Of a stretch of DNA of 64,000 nt, positions 1 through 9,096 are shown piece after piece (the first letter of the stretch is position 1; each line of letters starts with the position of its first letter). Source of the DNA: Myxococcales bacterium. GTDB lineage: Bacteria > Myxococcota_A > Polyangia > Nannocystales > Nannocystaceae. The stretch spans positions 62,001-126,000 of the forward strand of contig JACKDW010000021.1 of assembly GCA_020633295.1 (NCBI GenBank). Direction: 5' to 3'. The notes beneath the pieces are model-generated. The model was not told the DNA's origin. It did no database searches and saw only the letters and a list, made by a program, of their open reading frames with translations. A program made the position numbers and the translations under genes.

Positions 1-183
1 CCGGTCCCGGTCGCGGGGGGAAAGTCGTGATGCGGCGCGTAGCCGCAGGCGCAGATGAGCGCGGTCAACGACGCGAGGGCATGGACACGCACGCCGCGAG
101 CGTATCACGACGGTGAAGCGAGCTGTCCAATTGGCCTGACGGCCACGCGGGCGCAGGCGCGCCCGCGAGGCCGCGCGCCCAGG

Positions 184-1098
<915 letters not shown>

Positions 1099-1105
1099 GA
1101 CCCCG

Positions 1106-1111
1106 AGCATA
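1106..1111 (-). promoter_or_regulatory. -10-like TATGCT, 7 nt before the GD lipoprotein start
   Basis: TATGCT on the minus strand ends 7 nt before the ATG, so transcription would begin at or next to the start codon. No convincing -35 box. It belongs to a set of ten such elements in the window. Confidence 0.45.
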
Positions 1112-1256
1112 CGGAGCGACGCGGTCCGCGATGTGATCCGCGTCGCAAGCACGCCCGTGACGCGCGCAAGTCTGCTCACACGGCCTCGCGTGCGCAATCG
1201 ACTTCACGGAACAAATGCGACGTCCGCGAGCCGCCGTGGCGACCTGCCCCGGGCCG

Positions 1257-2270
1257 CTACGGGTCGCGCCGATGATGTCGCCGGGCGCCGCGAACCCGTC
1301 GAACGAGGTCCTCGTCCTCGAGCATCCGCGCGAGCCGCTCGGCCCGATCCCACGAGGCGAGCGCCTCGTCGCCGCCGGTCATGCGCCCGAGCATGATCAA
1401 CGCCATCACCCGGAAGCGCACGAGCCCGCCGTCCGCCGCCCACTCGGCGGCCGCGCGGGCGAGCGAGATCGCGGCCGGCGTGTCGCCGAGGCGCCAGCGA
1501 CACCAGGCGAGCCCGGCGGCCTTGCGGTAGCAGACGAAGGGGAGATCGGGCGGGGCCTCGATGGACTCGAACAGCGCGAGCGCGGCTGCGGGATCCTCTT
1601 GACCGCCGGGCGGCGGCTTGGTCAGGTGGTAGGCGCGCTGCCCGAGCAGGCGCGCGCGGTAGTTGAGTCGATCCTCGCGCGCCATCGCGTCGAGCAGCCG
1701 CTCGACGTGATCGAAGCGCGCCTGCGCCTGCGCGCGCTGGCCCTCGTCGGTCTCGATGCGCGCCATGAGCAGCTCGACCTCGGCCTCGGCCGCGGGCCCG
1801 GTGGACGGCGCCCGTCGCGAGGCGTACTCGAGCCGACGCGCGCAGTCCTCGTGCTCGCGCAGCCGCAGGTGCACCGAGGCGAGCCCGATGTCGATCCAGC
1901 ACGACAGCCGCGACTCGGCCACCGGCGGGCGGTCCCACAGCAGCAGCTGCTCGCGCCGCGACGAGGTCGGGAGGTCGGCGAAGCGGCTGTGATACTGCCC
2001 GAGCTCGCGGGCCCAGCGGGCGCTGCTCGGCGGCAGACCAAGATGTCGTAAAAGCCAGCTTCCGTACTGCCCGCCGCTGCGCTGCTGGCGACGCGCGAGC
2101 CGCCGCAGGCCCTTCTCCACGGTGCCGGGGTCGCTCGGCAGCTCGCCGGCGCCGCGGCGGACGAGCGCGTCCGCGAGCGCGGCCCAGCCGCCGTGCACCT
2201 CGCGGAAGTGGCGGACGACCTCGCCCCAGTCAGGGCTCAGCGGGGCATGTCCGGGATCGTGTACGGGCAC
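1257..2270 (-). CDS. TPR-like helical repeat protein
   Basis: A 337-residue soluble protein without signal peptide or membrane segment. From about residue 110 it is a run of amphipathic helix pairs rich in Ala, Leu and Arg (motifs such as CARRLEYASRR, QRAQAQARFDHVERLL, TPAAISLARAAAEWA), the pattern of TPR repeats used for protein-protein contacts. The first ~100 residues contain Trp and look like a separate small helical domain. The start is GTG. The gene stands alone and diverges from the phosphoesterase at 2324. No enzymatic motif is visible and the partner is unknown. Confidence 0.7.
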   Translation of the reverse strand: MPVHDPGHAPLSPDWGEVVRHFREVHGGWAALADALVRRGAGELPSDPGTVEKGLRRLARRQQRSGGQYGSWLLRHLGLPPSSARWARELGQYHSRFADLPTSSRREQLLLWDRPPVAESRLSCWIDIGLASVHLRLREHEDCARRLEYASRRAPSTGPAAEAEVELLMARIETDEGQRAQAQARFDHVERLLDAMAREDRLNYRARLLGQRAYHLTKPPPGGQEDPAAALALFESIEAPPDLPFVCYRKAAGLAWCRWRLGDTPAAISLARAAAEWAADGGLVRFRVMALIMLGRMTGGDEALASWDRAERLARMLEDEDLVRRVRGARRHHRRDP

Positions 2271-2323
2271 GGGCGAGGGCCTCGGGGTACCAACAGCGTG
2301 TACGGCTCGGGAGGGCCCACGCC

Positions 2324-2926
2324 ATGGAGCGCACGACTTTCTTTACCTCGGATCACCACTTCGGCCACGCGAACATCATTCGCTACTGCGCGCGCCCGTT
2401 CGCGCACGCGGACGCCATGGACGAGGCGCTCATCAAGCGCTGGAACGAGCGCGTGGGCGATGACGACGTCGTGTATCACCTCGGCGACTTCACGCTGCGC
2501 AACAAGCGCTTCGCCCGCCTGATGTTCTCGCGGCTGCGCGGGCGCGTCCGCGTGCTCGGGCTGCCGTGGCACCACGACAGCGGCTGGGTGCCGACGCGAC
2601 CAGGCCCGAGCGACGACTACTACAGCGCGAGCGGGCACGCGGTCGAGATCCTGCCGCCGATGATCGTCCTGCGCCGCTCGGTCCCCGGGCAGTCGCGACG
2701 CGTGCCGGTCACGCTGAGCCACTACCCGCTCGCCGAGTGGGAGGCGAAGCACCACGGCGCCTGGCACCTGCACGGCCACAGCCACGGCACGCACTCGGGC
2801 CCCGGGTACAAGCTCGACGTCGGCGTCGACTGCTGCGGGTACGCGCCGCTCACCGAGGACGAGATCGCGGCGCGCATGGCCACGCTCCCGCCGCTGCCCA
2901 AGCCGGCGCGCCGCGAGGCCTCGTGA
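2324..2926 (+). CDS. Calcineurin-like metallophosphoesterase
   Basis: A 200-residue cytosolic protein with the ordered metal-binding motifs of the calcineurin-like phosphoesterase superfamily: SDHHFGH near the N-terminus (Asp10, His12), HLGDFT, a GLPWHHDS block where most relatives have G-N-H-D, SHYPL, and HGHSHG near residue 150. Such proteins bind two metal ions and hydrolyse phosphomono- or diesters; the substrate cannot be read from sequence. A gggaggg ribosome-binding site lies just upstream of the ATG. The Asn of GNHD, normally a metal ligand, appears replaced by His. A 16-bp hairpin follows the stop codon. Confidence 0.85.
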   Translation: MERTTFFTSDHHFGHANIIRYCARPFAHADAMDEALIKRWNERVGDDDVVYHLGDFTLRNKRFARLMFSRLRGRVRVLGLPWHHDSGWVPTRPGPSDDYYSASGHAVEILPPMIVLRRSVPGQSRRVPVTLSHYPLAEWEAKHHGAWHLHGHSHGTHSGPGYKLDVGVDCCGYAPLTEDEIAARMATLPPLPKPARREAS

Positions 2927-2929
2927 GCG

Positions 2930-2965
2930 CGCGGGCGGCCGTCGAGCGATCGACGGCCGCCCGCG
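2930..2965 (+). terminator. Perfect 16-bp hairpin with GCGA tetraloop
   Basis: Immediately after the phosphoesterase stop lies a perfect 16-bp inverted repeat (2930-2945 with 2950-2965) closed by gcga, a GNRA-type tetraloop. There is no following T tract, so it may act as an mRNA 3'-end stabiliser or a non-canonical terminator. Confidence 0.5.
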
Positions 2966-3065
2966 ACCGCGCGCTCGAGACCTCGGGACCGCAGGTCGCG
3001 ACCGACGATCGCTACGCCGACTCGCGACCGGACGCGCGCGCGACCTGCTAGAGTACGCCGCGACG

Positions 3066-4691
3066 ATGCCGCGCCGCTCCTCGACCGCCGCGCTCGCGGC
3101 CGCGCTCGCGGTCCTCGCCGGCGCCGCGCTGGGAGGGTGTCGCTGCGTGTCCTCGTCCGAGGCGACCGTCGCCGCCCCTGGCAGCCCGGCGCACCGCCTC
3201 GATCGACTCAAGCGCTGGGGCGAGACGCAGCGGGGCGCGCTCACGCGATCGCTGAGCGAGATGATCGCCGCGCCCTCGGTCTCCCGCGATCCCGACGGCG
3301 TCGCGCGCATGGCCGAGGCGCTGACGCGCGACTTCGCGGCGCTGGGCATGCGCGTCGAGAACCTCGCGCTCGAGGGGCCGCCGCTGCTGCTGGCGACGGG
3401 CGGGCCGTGGCAGCCCGAGGCGCCCACGACGACGCTCCTGCTGTACGCCCACTACGACGGCCAGAACGTCGACGCGACGCGCTGGCGCGTGACGCCGCCG
3501 TTCACCGCGGCGCTGCTGCCCGCGAGCGGCGAGGGCGAGCCGCGCGCGCCCGAGGACCCCGCGCTCGCGGCGGACTGGCGCCTGTACGGGCGCGGCGCGG
3601 CCGACGACAAGGGCCCGATCGCCGTGCTCAAACATGTCTTAAAAGGCATTCACGAGCAGGGGCTCGGGCCGACCTCGATCGGGATCAAGATCCTGCTCGA
3701 CGGCGAGGAAGAGTCGGGCTCGCCGCACCTCGGCGCGTCGATCGACGCGGCCGCGAACGACCCGGAGCGCCGCGCGCGGCTCGTCGCCGACGCGCTCGTC
3801 TCGCTCGACGGGCCGCTGCACCAGTCGGGCGCGCCGACGATCAGCTACGGCGTCCGCGGCATCATGTCCGTCGATCTCACGGTCTACGGCGCGACGCACG
3901 ATCTCCACAGCGGGCACTACGGCAACTGGGCGCCGAACCCCGCGATGGAGCTCGCGCAGCTGCTCGCCACGCTCACCGATCCCGTGACCGGGCGCGCGCG
4001 CGTGGCCGGCTTCTACGACTGCCGCCGGCCGCTCGACGCCGAGGCGCGCGCGGCCCTCGACGCGCTCCCGCCGATCGAGGACGCGCTCCGGGATCAGCTC
4101 GGCATCGCGCGCGACCGGCCGGAGGCCGCGGGCTCCTTGTTCGAGGCGATCAGCGATCCGTCGCTCAACGTCCGCGGCCTGCACAGCGGCGACGTGGGCG
4201 CGCGCGCGCGCACGGTGATCCCCCACGCCGCCGAGGCGGCGCTCGATCTGCGCCTCGTCCCAGACTGCCACGGCCCCGAGATGGCGACGCTGCTCCGTCG
4301 TCACCTCGAGGGCCTGGGCTACACCGTGATCGACGGGCCGCCGACCGACGCGCAGCGGCGCGAGCACCCCCGCCTCGTGACCATGGGTGTGCGCGCGCGC
4401 GGCTACCCTGGCGTGCAGACGCCGCTCGGGCTCGAGCTCTCGCGCGAGCTGCAGGCGCTCACCGAGCGCGCGACCGGCCGCGCGCCGGTGCAGATCCCGA
4501 CGATGGGCGGCAGCCTGCCCTTTCATCACTTCGAGTCGCGGCTGGGGATGCGCGTGCTCGCGCTGCCGCTCGTCAACCACGACAACAACCAGCACGGCCC
4601 CGACGAGAACGTCGAGCTCGGCGCGCTGTGGCGCGGATTTGATCTGCTCGCGACGATCGCGCTGACCTACGGCGTCACGCCCGGCGCGTGA
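3066..4691 (+). CDS. M20-family metallopeptidase, probable lipoprotein
   Basis: A 541-residue zinc peptidase of the M20/M25/M40 (dipeptidase/deacylase) family. The N-terminus is a signal peptide with an LGGC lipobox, so it probably acts on the periplasmic face of a membrane. The co-catalytic dimetal motifs are in the usual order: LLLYAHYDGQ (His129, Asp131), GRGAADDKG near 175, LLDGEEESGS near 213 with the general-base Glu, a middle dimerisation domain, and NHDNNQHGPDENV near the C-terminus with the last His ligand. Substrate is unknown; likely small peptides or N-acyl amino acids. It stands alone between the phosphoesterase and the kinase. Confidence 0.85.
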   Translation: MPRRSSTAALAAALAVLAGAALGGCRCVSSSEATVAAPGSPAHRLDRLKRWGETQRGALTRSLSEMIAAPSVSRDPDGVARMAEALTRDFAALGMRVENLALEGPPLLLATGGPWQPEAPTTTLLLYAHYDGQNVDATRWRVTPPFTAALLPASGEGEPRAPEDPALAADWRLYGRGAADDKGPIAVLKHVLKGIHEQGLGPTSIGIKILLDGEEESGSPHLGASIDAAANDPERRARLVADALVSLDGPLHQSGAPTISYGVRGIMSVDLTVYGATHDLHSGHYGNWAPNPAMELAQLLATLTDPVTGRARVAGFYDCRRPLDAEARAALDALPPIEDALRDQLGIARDRPEAAGSLFEAISDPSLNVRGLHSGDVGARARTVIPHAAEAALDLRLVPDCHGPEMATLLRRHLEGLGYTVIDGPPTDAQRREHPRLVTMGVRARGYPGVQTPLGLELSRELQALTERATGRAPVQIPTMGGSLPFHHFESRLGMRVLALPLVNHDNNQHGPDENVELGALWRGFDLLATIALTYGVTPGA

Positions 4692-5003
4692 CGTGACGCC
4701 GACGGCGCGCGACGCCGCGGGCGCGTCGCCGCCGCGGCTCGCCGCGCTCGTTTCCACCCGTCGACGCCGCGCGCGACGGCCGGACACTTGTATGCGCACG
4801 CGGCCCACATCTCGCAGGATCTCGACTTAGATCATCGGACAGGTAGAAAGAGTCATGTCGAAAAGGCGGGGTCGAGCGCGCGGGTGCTCGTTCGCGCGGC
4901 GCGTATTTACCCGCGCCGCGGGCACGCGCGCGCGCGCGGCCTAGTGCACTCGTGGGCCGAATGTGGGAGATTGGTTGTCGCGGCGCCAGGGCCACCAGTG
5001 GTC

Positions 5004-6518
5004 GTGTGGAGCCCCCTGCCCGTCTCGCGTCGTGCCCTCGGTGGACCGTTGAACGCCCAGTCCAACCTCTCGTCGCGGCTCGTCGCCGAGACGACCTCGG
5101 ACGCCGCGCACGCGGAGCCCGAAGACCTCTCCACGCGCACGCGCAAAGAATTCCACACGTACCTCCTCCAGTATGTCGATCGCGCGCTCCCGTTCATCGG
5201 GCTCTCGTCGGGCGCGTACATCCTGACGCACACGGAGCAGAAGGTCGCCTGCGCGATCATCCTGTTCTCCTTCCTCATCGGCAACGTGACGCTCGGGCGC
5301 ATCTCGCCGCGCCTGAACGGCCGCGCCTGGGCGACCGCCGAGCTGATCCGCTGGACGACCAACGCGATCCTGTTCTTCTTCTACCCGCTCATCGGCGGCG
5401 CGCCGGCGGAGACCTGGCTGCTCGCGTACACGACGGTCGGCGGCGCGCCCGCGATGCTGCGCACGCTCAAGCCGACCGTCGCCGGTCAGGTCGCGACGAT
5501 CAGCGCGGCGACCCTCGGCACCTACGTCGCCAGCAACGACCCCTCGAACGCGATCAGGGTCGCGCTCTCGCTCGGCTGCGCGGCGCTCCTCGTCACCGTC
5601 GTCGCGCTGTTCCACAACCAGTCCTACAACAACCTGTGGCTCGCGCTCGATCGCCTGAAGGCCGAGGCGCGTGAGCGCGAGCGCGCGGAGAAAGAGCTGC
5701 GCAAGGCGCATGACGAGCTCGAGGTCCGCGTCGAGGAGCGCACCAAGGATCTGCGTCGCGAGGTGCGCGATCGCCAGTCGGCGGAGAAAGAGGCGATCGA
5801 GGCCAGCCGGGTCAAGAGCCAGTTCCTGGCCAACATGAGCCACGAGCTGCGGACGCCGCTGAACGCGATCCTCGGCTACACGGAGCTCGTGCAGGAGGAC
5901 ATCGAGGACCCGCAGGCGTCCGCGGACCTCGAGAAGATCCACGTCTCGGCGACGCACCTGCTCTCGATCATCCAGGACATCCTCGACATCTCGAAGATCG
6001 AGGCCGGCAAGATGGACGTCGAGCTCGACGACTTCGACGTCTACGAGCTCGCGCGCCGCGTCATCATCACCGCCACGCCGCTCGCCAAGAAGAACCACAA
6101 CCGCCTCAACATGAGGTGCGCGCGCGACATCGGCTTCATGCGGTCCGACCGGACCAAGATCAACCAGGTGCTCATCAACCTGATCGGCAACGCCTGCAAG
6201 TTCACCCACGACGGGCGCGTCGAGCTCGTGATCGAGCGGCGCAAGAGCGACGACGACGTCGACGGGCTCGACTTCGCGGTCGTGGACACCGGCATCGGCA
6301 TCGCGCCCGAGGTGCTCGCGCGGCTGTTCAAGCCGTTCACGCAGGCGGACAGCTCGACGACCCGCAAGTTCGGCGGCACCGGCCTCGGCCTCGCGATCAG
6401 CCAGCACCTCTCGCGCATGCTCGGCGGCGAGATTCACGTGACGAGCACGCCCGGCGAGGGCTCGACCTTCAGCGTCTGGCTCCCGCTCGAGGCCCCCTCG
6501 ATCGAGCTCTCGGGCTGA
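5004..6518 (+). CDS. Membrane sensor histidine kinase
   Basis: About 504 residues. The N-terminal third contains five or six hydrophobic segments (about residues 60-205) forming a membrane sensor without a recognisable ligand domain. A charged coiled coil (about 215-270) leads to the HisKA box FLANMSHELRTPLN, with phospho-acceptor His280, then the ATPase domain with its N box (NLIGNACKFT), G1 (DTGIGI) and G2 (GGTGLGLAI). No receiver domain is fused and no response regulator gene is adjacent, so it is an orphan kinase. The start is uncertain: the frame is open from 4788 and GTG codons at 4998/5004 or TTG at 5049 are all possible. Confidence 0.85.
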   Translation: MWSPLPVSRRALGGPLNAQSNLSSRLVAETTSDAAHAEPEDLSTRTRKEFHTYLLQYVDRALPFIGLSSGAYILTHTEQKVACAIILFSFLIGNVTLGRISPRLNGRAWATAELIRWTTNAILFFFYPLIGGAPAETWLLAYTTVGGAPAMLRTLKPTVAGQVATISAATLGTYVASNDPSNAIRVALSLGCAALLVTVVALFHNQSYNNLWLALDRLKAEARERERAEKELRKAHDELEVRVEERTKDLRREVRDRQSAEKEAIEASRVKSQFLANMSHELRTPLNAILGYTELVQEDIEDPQASADLEKIHVSATHLLSIIQDILDISKIEAGKMDVELDDFDVYELARRVIITATPLAKKNHNRLNMRCARDIGFMRSDRTKINQVLINLIGNACKFTHDGRVELVIERRKSDDDVDGLDFAVVDTGIGIAPEVLARLFKPFTQADSSTTRKFGGTGLGLAISQHLSRMLGGEIHVTSTPGEGSTFSVWLPLEAPSIELSG

Positions 6519-6683
6519 GTCGTTCCCGTCCGCGGCGGGTTGCGAAGTCGCCACGCGGACCTCGGCGCCGCGCGCGCACACGCGAATCAAAACGACGATT
6601 CGGGGCGGACGCGGGGAAATCTCGAATTCGACGCAGGACCCTCTTGCGCGCGGGAGAGACCTGATCCAGGTTTAGACCATGCG

Positions 6684-6735
6684 GTCGAACCAAACAGTCG
6701 AACCGAGAGGTCGAACCAAAAGGTCGAACCCGCCG
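6684..6735 (+). repeat. Four 13-bp direct repeats upstream of the TetR gene
   Basis: The core gtcgaacc occurs at 6684, 6697, 6710 and 6723, exactly 13 bp apart, with variable 5-bp spacers. The array ends just upstream of the TACTCT -10-like element of the TetR gene and so covers the expected -35 region. It looks like an iterated operator, perhaps for the adjacent TetR protein, though TetR operators are usually palindromic rather than direct repeats. Confidence 0.7.
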
Positions 6736-6738
6736 GTC

Positions 6739-6744
6739 TACTCT
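6739..6744 (+). promoter_or_regulatory. -10-like TACTCT, 6 nt before the TetR start
   Basis: TACTCT ends 6 nt before the ATG at 6751, as expected for a leaderless transcript. The predicted -35 position falls inside the 13-bp repeat array. Confidence 0.5.
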
Positions 6745-6750
6745 CGCCGC

Positions 6751-7503
6751 ATGCCTCGTCCTCGCTTCGACCAGCTCCCCGCCCCCAAGCGCCGCCGCAT
6801 CCTCGACGCCGCCGCCGAGGAGTTCGCCCAGCACGGCTTCGACGGCGCCTCCTACAACCGCATCATCCGCGCCGCGGGCGTCAGCAAGGGCGCGATGTAC
6901 TACTACTTCGACGACAAGCAGGACCTGTTCCTCACGACCGTCGAGGACACGCTCGCGCGCGGGCAGGAGGCGTTCGGCTCGCTCGACAGCGTGCTCGCGG
7001 CGACCGACGCCCGCGGCTTCTGGGACGCGATGCAGGGGCTCAACCGGCGCGCGTGGTCGATCTTCTACGACGACCCGAGCCTGCTCGCGCTCGGCAAGGC
7101 GCTGCTCGCGTCGCCCGGCCTCACGGAGTCCGCGACCTACCGCGAGCTCGTCGCGCGCCTCGACGGCGTGATGCGGGAGCTCGTCGCCGCCGGCGTGGAG
7201 GTCGGCGCGATCCGGCGCGACCTGGACCCCGCGCTGCTGTCCGCGGTGCTGCTCGGCATGGGCGAGGCGCTCGACCGCTTCCTCATCGCGCGGGTCGACA
7301 CGCTCGACCCGGCCGCGCTCGCGGGCCTGCCGGAGCGCGTCCTCGATCTCTTCGTGCGCGCGGCCGCGCCCGCGCACGCGCTCTCGAGCCTCGTGCTCGG
7401 CGCGCGCGACGAGCCGCGCGCCGCTCCTTCCGATGTGTCCGATCAACCACTCGCCGATGCCCCCGCCGAAGCCCCCGCTGAGGCCCCCGCCCCCGAGGAG
7501 TAA
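6751..7503 (+). CDS. TetR/AcrR-family transcriptional regulator
   Basis: A 250-residue protein with the TetR DNA-binding domain at the N-terminus: helix 1 RRRILDAAAEEFAQHGF, then a helix-turn-helix with SYNRIIRAAGVSKGAMYYYF and the DDKQDLF continuation (about residues 10-58). The rest is a helical ligand-binding and dimerisation domain, ending in a low-complexity Ala/Pro/Glu tail. The ATG at 6751 is chosen because it directly precedes the conserved domain and has the -10-like element 6 nt upstream. The next gene starts 4 nt after its stop, so this regulator probably controls its own operon with the Coq4-like protein. Ligand unknown. Confidence 0.9.
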   Translation: MPRPRFDQLPAPKRRRILDAAAEEFAQHGFDGASYNRIIRAAGVSKGAMYYYFDDKQDLFLTTVEDTLARGQEAFGSLDSVLAATDARGFWDAMQGLNRRAWSIFYDDPSLLALGKALLASPGLTESATYRELVARLDGVMRELVAAGVEVGAIRRDLDPALLSAVLLGMGEALDRFLIARVDTLDPAALAGLPERVLDLFVRAAAPAHALSSLVLGARDEPRAAPSDVSDQPLADAPAEAPAEAPAPEE

Positions 7504-7507
7504 CGCC

Positions 7508-8020
7508 ATGCTCACCCACGCCGCCCCCGCCGACCTCGCGAACGCCCCCGCGCTGCCGCACCGCTACATGCACCAGGACTCGCCGCTCACGCTGCGCGAG
7601 GGCATCGAGGAGATGCGCCGCGCGAACCCGGGCCTGCTCGACCCGTCAGAGATGCCCGCGGACATCGGCAAGTTCTTCCACGCGCACGACGTCTGCCACG
7701 TGGTGTTCGGCACCGACACCTCGATCACGAACGAGGCGATGACGGACACGTGGACCGTGACCGGCACGACGGTGCGCGTGCGCGACCTGCTCGCCTACTA
7801 CAAGCAGGAGGAGGGCCGCGCGGTGATCAACGACCTGATGCGCGAGATCGGCTGGCTGCGCACGCTGTGGGCCTCGGTCGTCGCCATCCCCAAGGTCCTC
7901 CGCGTGATCTGGCGAGCCCGCCGCATGACGCGGAAGTGGCCGATGTACGGCAACGACGCCTACCTCGACACGCCGCTCGCCGAGCTGCGGCGCATGTACA
8001 ACATCCGCGTCGTCCACTGA
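7508..8020 (+). CDS. Coq4-like protein with HDxxH(x)11E motif
   Basis: A 170-residue soluble protein. The central segment reads HAHDVCHVVFGTD..TNE, giving His60-Asp61-x2-His64-x11-Glu76, which matches the HDxxH(x)11E zinc motif of the Coq4 family of ubiquinone biosynthesis. The helices around it and the spacing fit the family, though the protein is shorter than most Coq4 proteins. It is co-transcribed with the TetR regulator (4-nt gap). Because myxobacteria are generally regarded as menaquinone users, a classical ubiquinone role is doubtful; it may act on another prenylated or aromatic substrate. Assignment rests on the motif only. Confidence 0.6.
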   Translation: MLTHAAPADLANAPALPHRYMHQDSPLTLREGIEEMRRANPGLLDPSEMPADIGKFFHAHDVCHVVFGTDTSITNEAMTDTWTVTGTTVRVRDLLAYYKQEEGRAVINDLMREIGWLRTLWASVVAIPKVLRVIWRARRMTRKWPMYGNDAYLDTPLAELRRMYNIRVVH

Positions 8021-8066
8021 GTCGCCGCGCGCTCGAACATGTCATTCGTGACATGTCCGAGCGCGC

Positions 8067-8939
8067 TCACGCGTCGCCCGCGGGCGGCTTGAGGTTGACG
8101 AGCGTCGCGCCCCACCCGCCCGCGCGGTGCCCCCCGAGCCGGTAGCCCTGCACCGCCGGGTGGCGATCGAGCAGCGCGTGCACCGTGCGCCGCAGGTTGC
8201 CGACGCCCTTGCCGTGGACGATCCGCAGCTCGCGGATCCCCCGGGCGAGGCACTCCTCGATGTACGCGTGCACCAGCGGCTTGACCTGCTTGGGCGGGAA
8301 GTTGTGCAGGTCGAGCTCGCCGTCGATCGGCAGCGCGCCCGCGCCCGGCCGCGGCGCGACGCCCTCGAGCCGCGCGATGAAGCCCGCGCGCCCTGCTCCA
8401 CGGCGCGTCCGGGCGCGCCACCGAGTCGGCGGCGGCGCGGTAGGCCCGGGGCCGCGGGACCGCGTTCGCGCGCGTGACCGTCTCGCGGCGGGCGAACGGG
8501 CTCCACGATCCGGGGCCCTGGACCTCGAGCGCCCGCCAGCCGGGCCCCTGCGCGCTGCAGGCTCCGCGGCCCAGCGGCGCGGCGCTCCGCCCACGCGTCG
8601 CTCGTGCACGCGCAGCTCGCCGAACAGCGCGGCGCCGATCAGGTCGAGCGTCGTCGTCGCGGCGCGCTCGAGCGCGTCCTCCTCGGGCGCGTCGTCGTCG
8701 TCGGCCGCCGCGGCTTCGCGGACCAGCACCCAGCCCGCGAGCGCGACCTCGACGCGGGCGCCGCGTCGCGTCACCGTGATCGGCAGCGGCTCGGCGCCGG
8801 GAGCCGCCGCGCGCGGCGTCAACACGAGCGCCTCGCCGCGCTCACCCTGCGTCCGCGCGCGCGAGACGTGGTCCGCGACCGCCGTGCACAGGGCCGCGAG
8901 CTCGCGTTCGAACCACGAGGCCGCGCCCGTCGTGCTCAC
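8067..8939 (-). CDS. Smr-domain protein (frameshifted in this sequence)
   Basis: The last ~80 residues form an Smr domain, the nuclease/nucleic-acid-binding module of MutS2 and stand-alone Smr proteins: DGELDLHNFPP, RELRIVHGKGVGNLRR and a C-terminal GGWGATLV block. The N-terminal half (from the GTG at 8939) is a clean separate domain with an acidic DDDDAPEED stretch. Between about 8385 and 8615 the open frame becomes Arg-rich with poor third-position G/C, while coding character moves through the other two frames (for example RALEVQGPGSWSPF). This fits three one-base shifts, near 8600-8615, 8541-8552 and 8383-8400, that together restore frame. Confidence 0.65.
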   Translation of the reverse strand: MSTTGAASWFERELAALCTAVADHVSRARTQGERGEALVLTPRAAAPGAEPLPITVTRRGARVEVALAGWVLVREAAAADDDDAPEEDALERAATTTLDLIGAALFGELRVHERRVGGAPRRWAAEPAARRGPAGGRSRSRAPDRGARSPAARRSRARTRSRGPGPTAPPPTRWRARTRRGAGRAGFIARLEGVAPRPGAGALPIDGELDLHNFPPKQVKPLVHAYIEECLARGIRELRIVHGKGVGNLRRTVHALLDRHPAVQGYRLGGHRAGGWGATLVNLKPPAGDA

Positions 8940-9096
8940 GCCGCGAAGCCTGCCCTGGATTCGCCCCAGGCGCGAGGGAGCTCGCGCGCGCCGAAAATTC
9001 TGCGTCAGCCGCCCTGCGAAGCCGGAAGGGCGACGCGAGCCGTGATTCGGGGCGCCGCGGCGCCGGCTGGCCCGCGTGGTACAACAGGCGCGCGAC

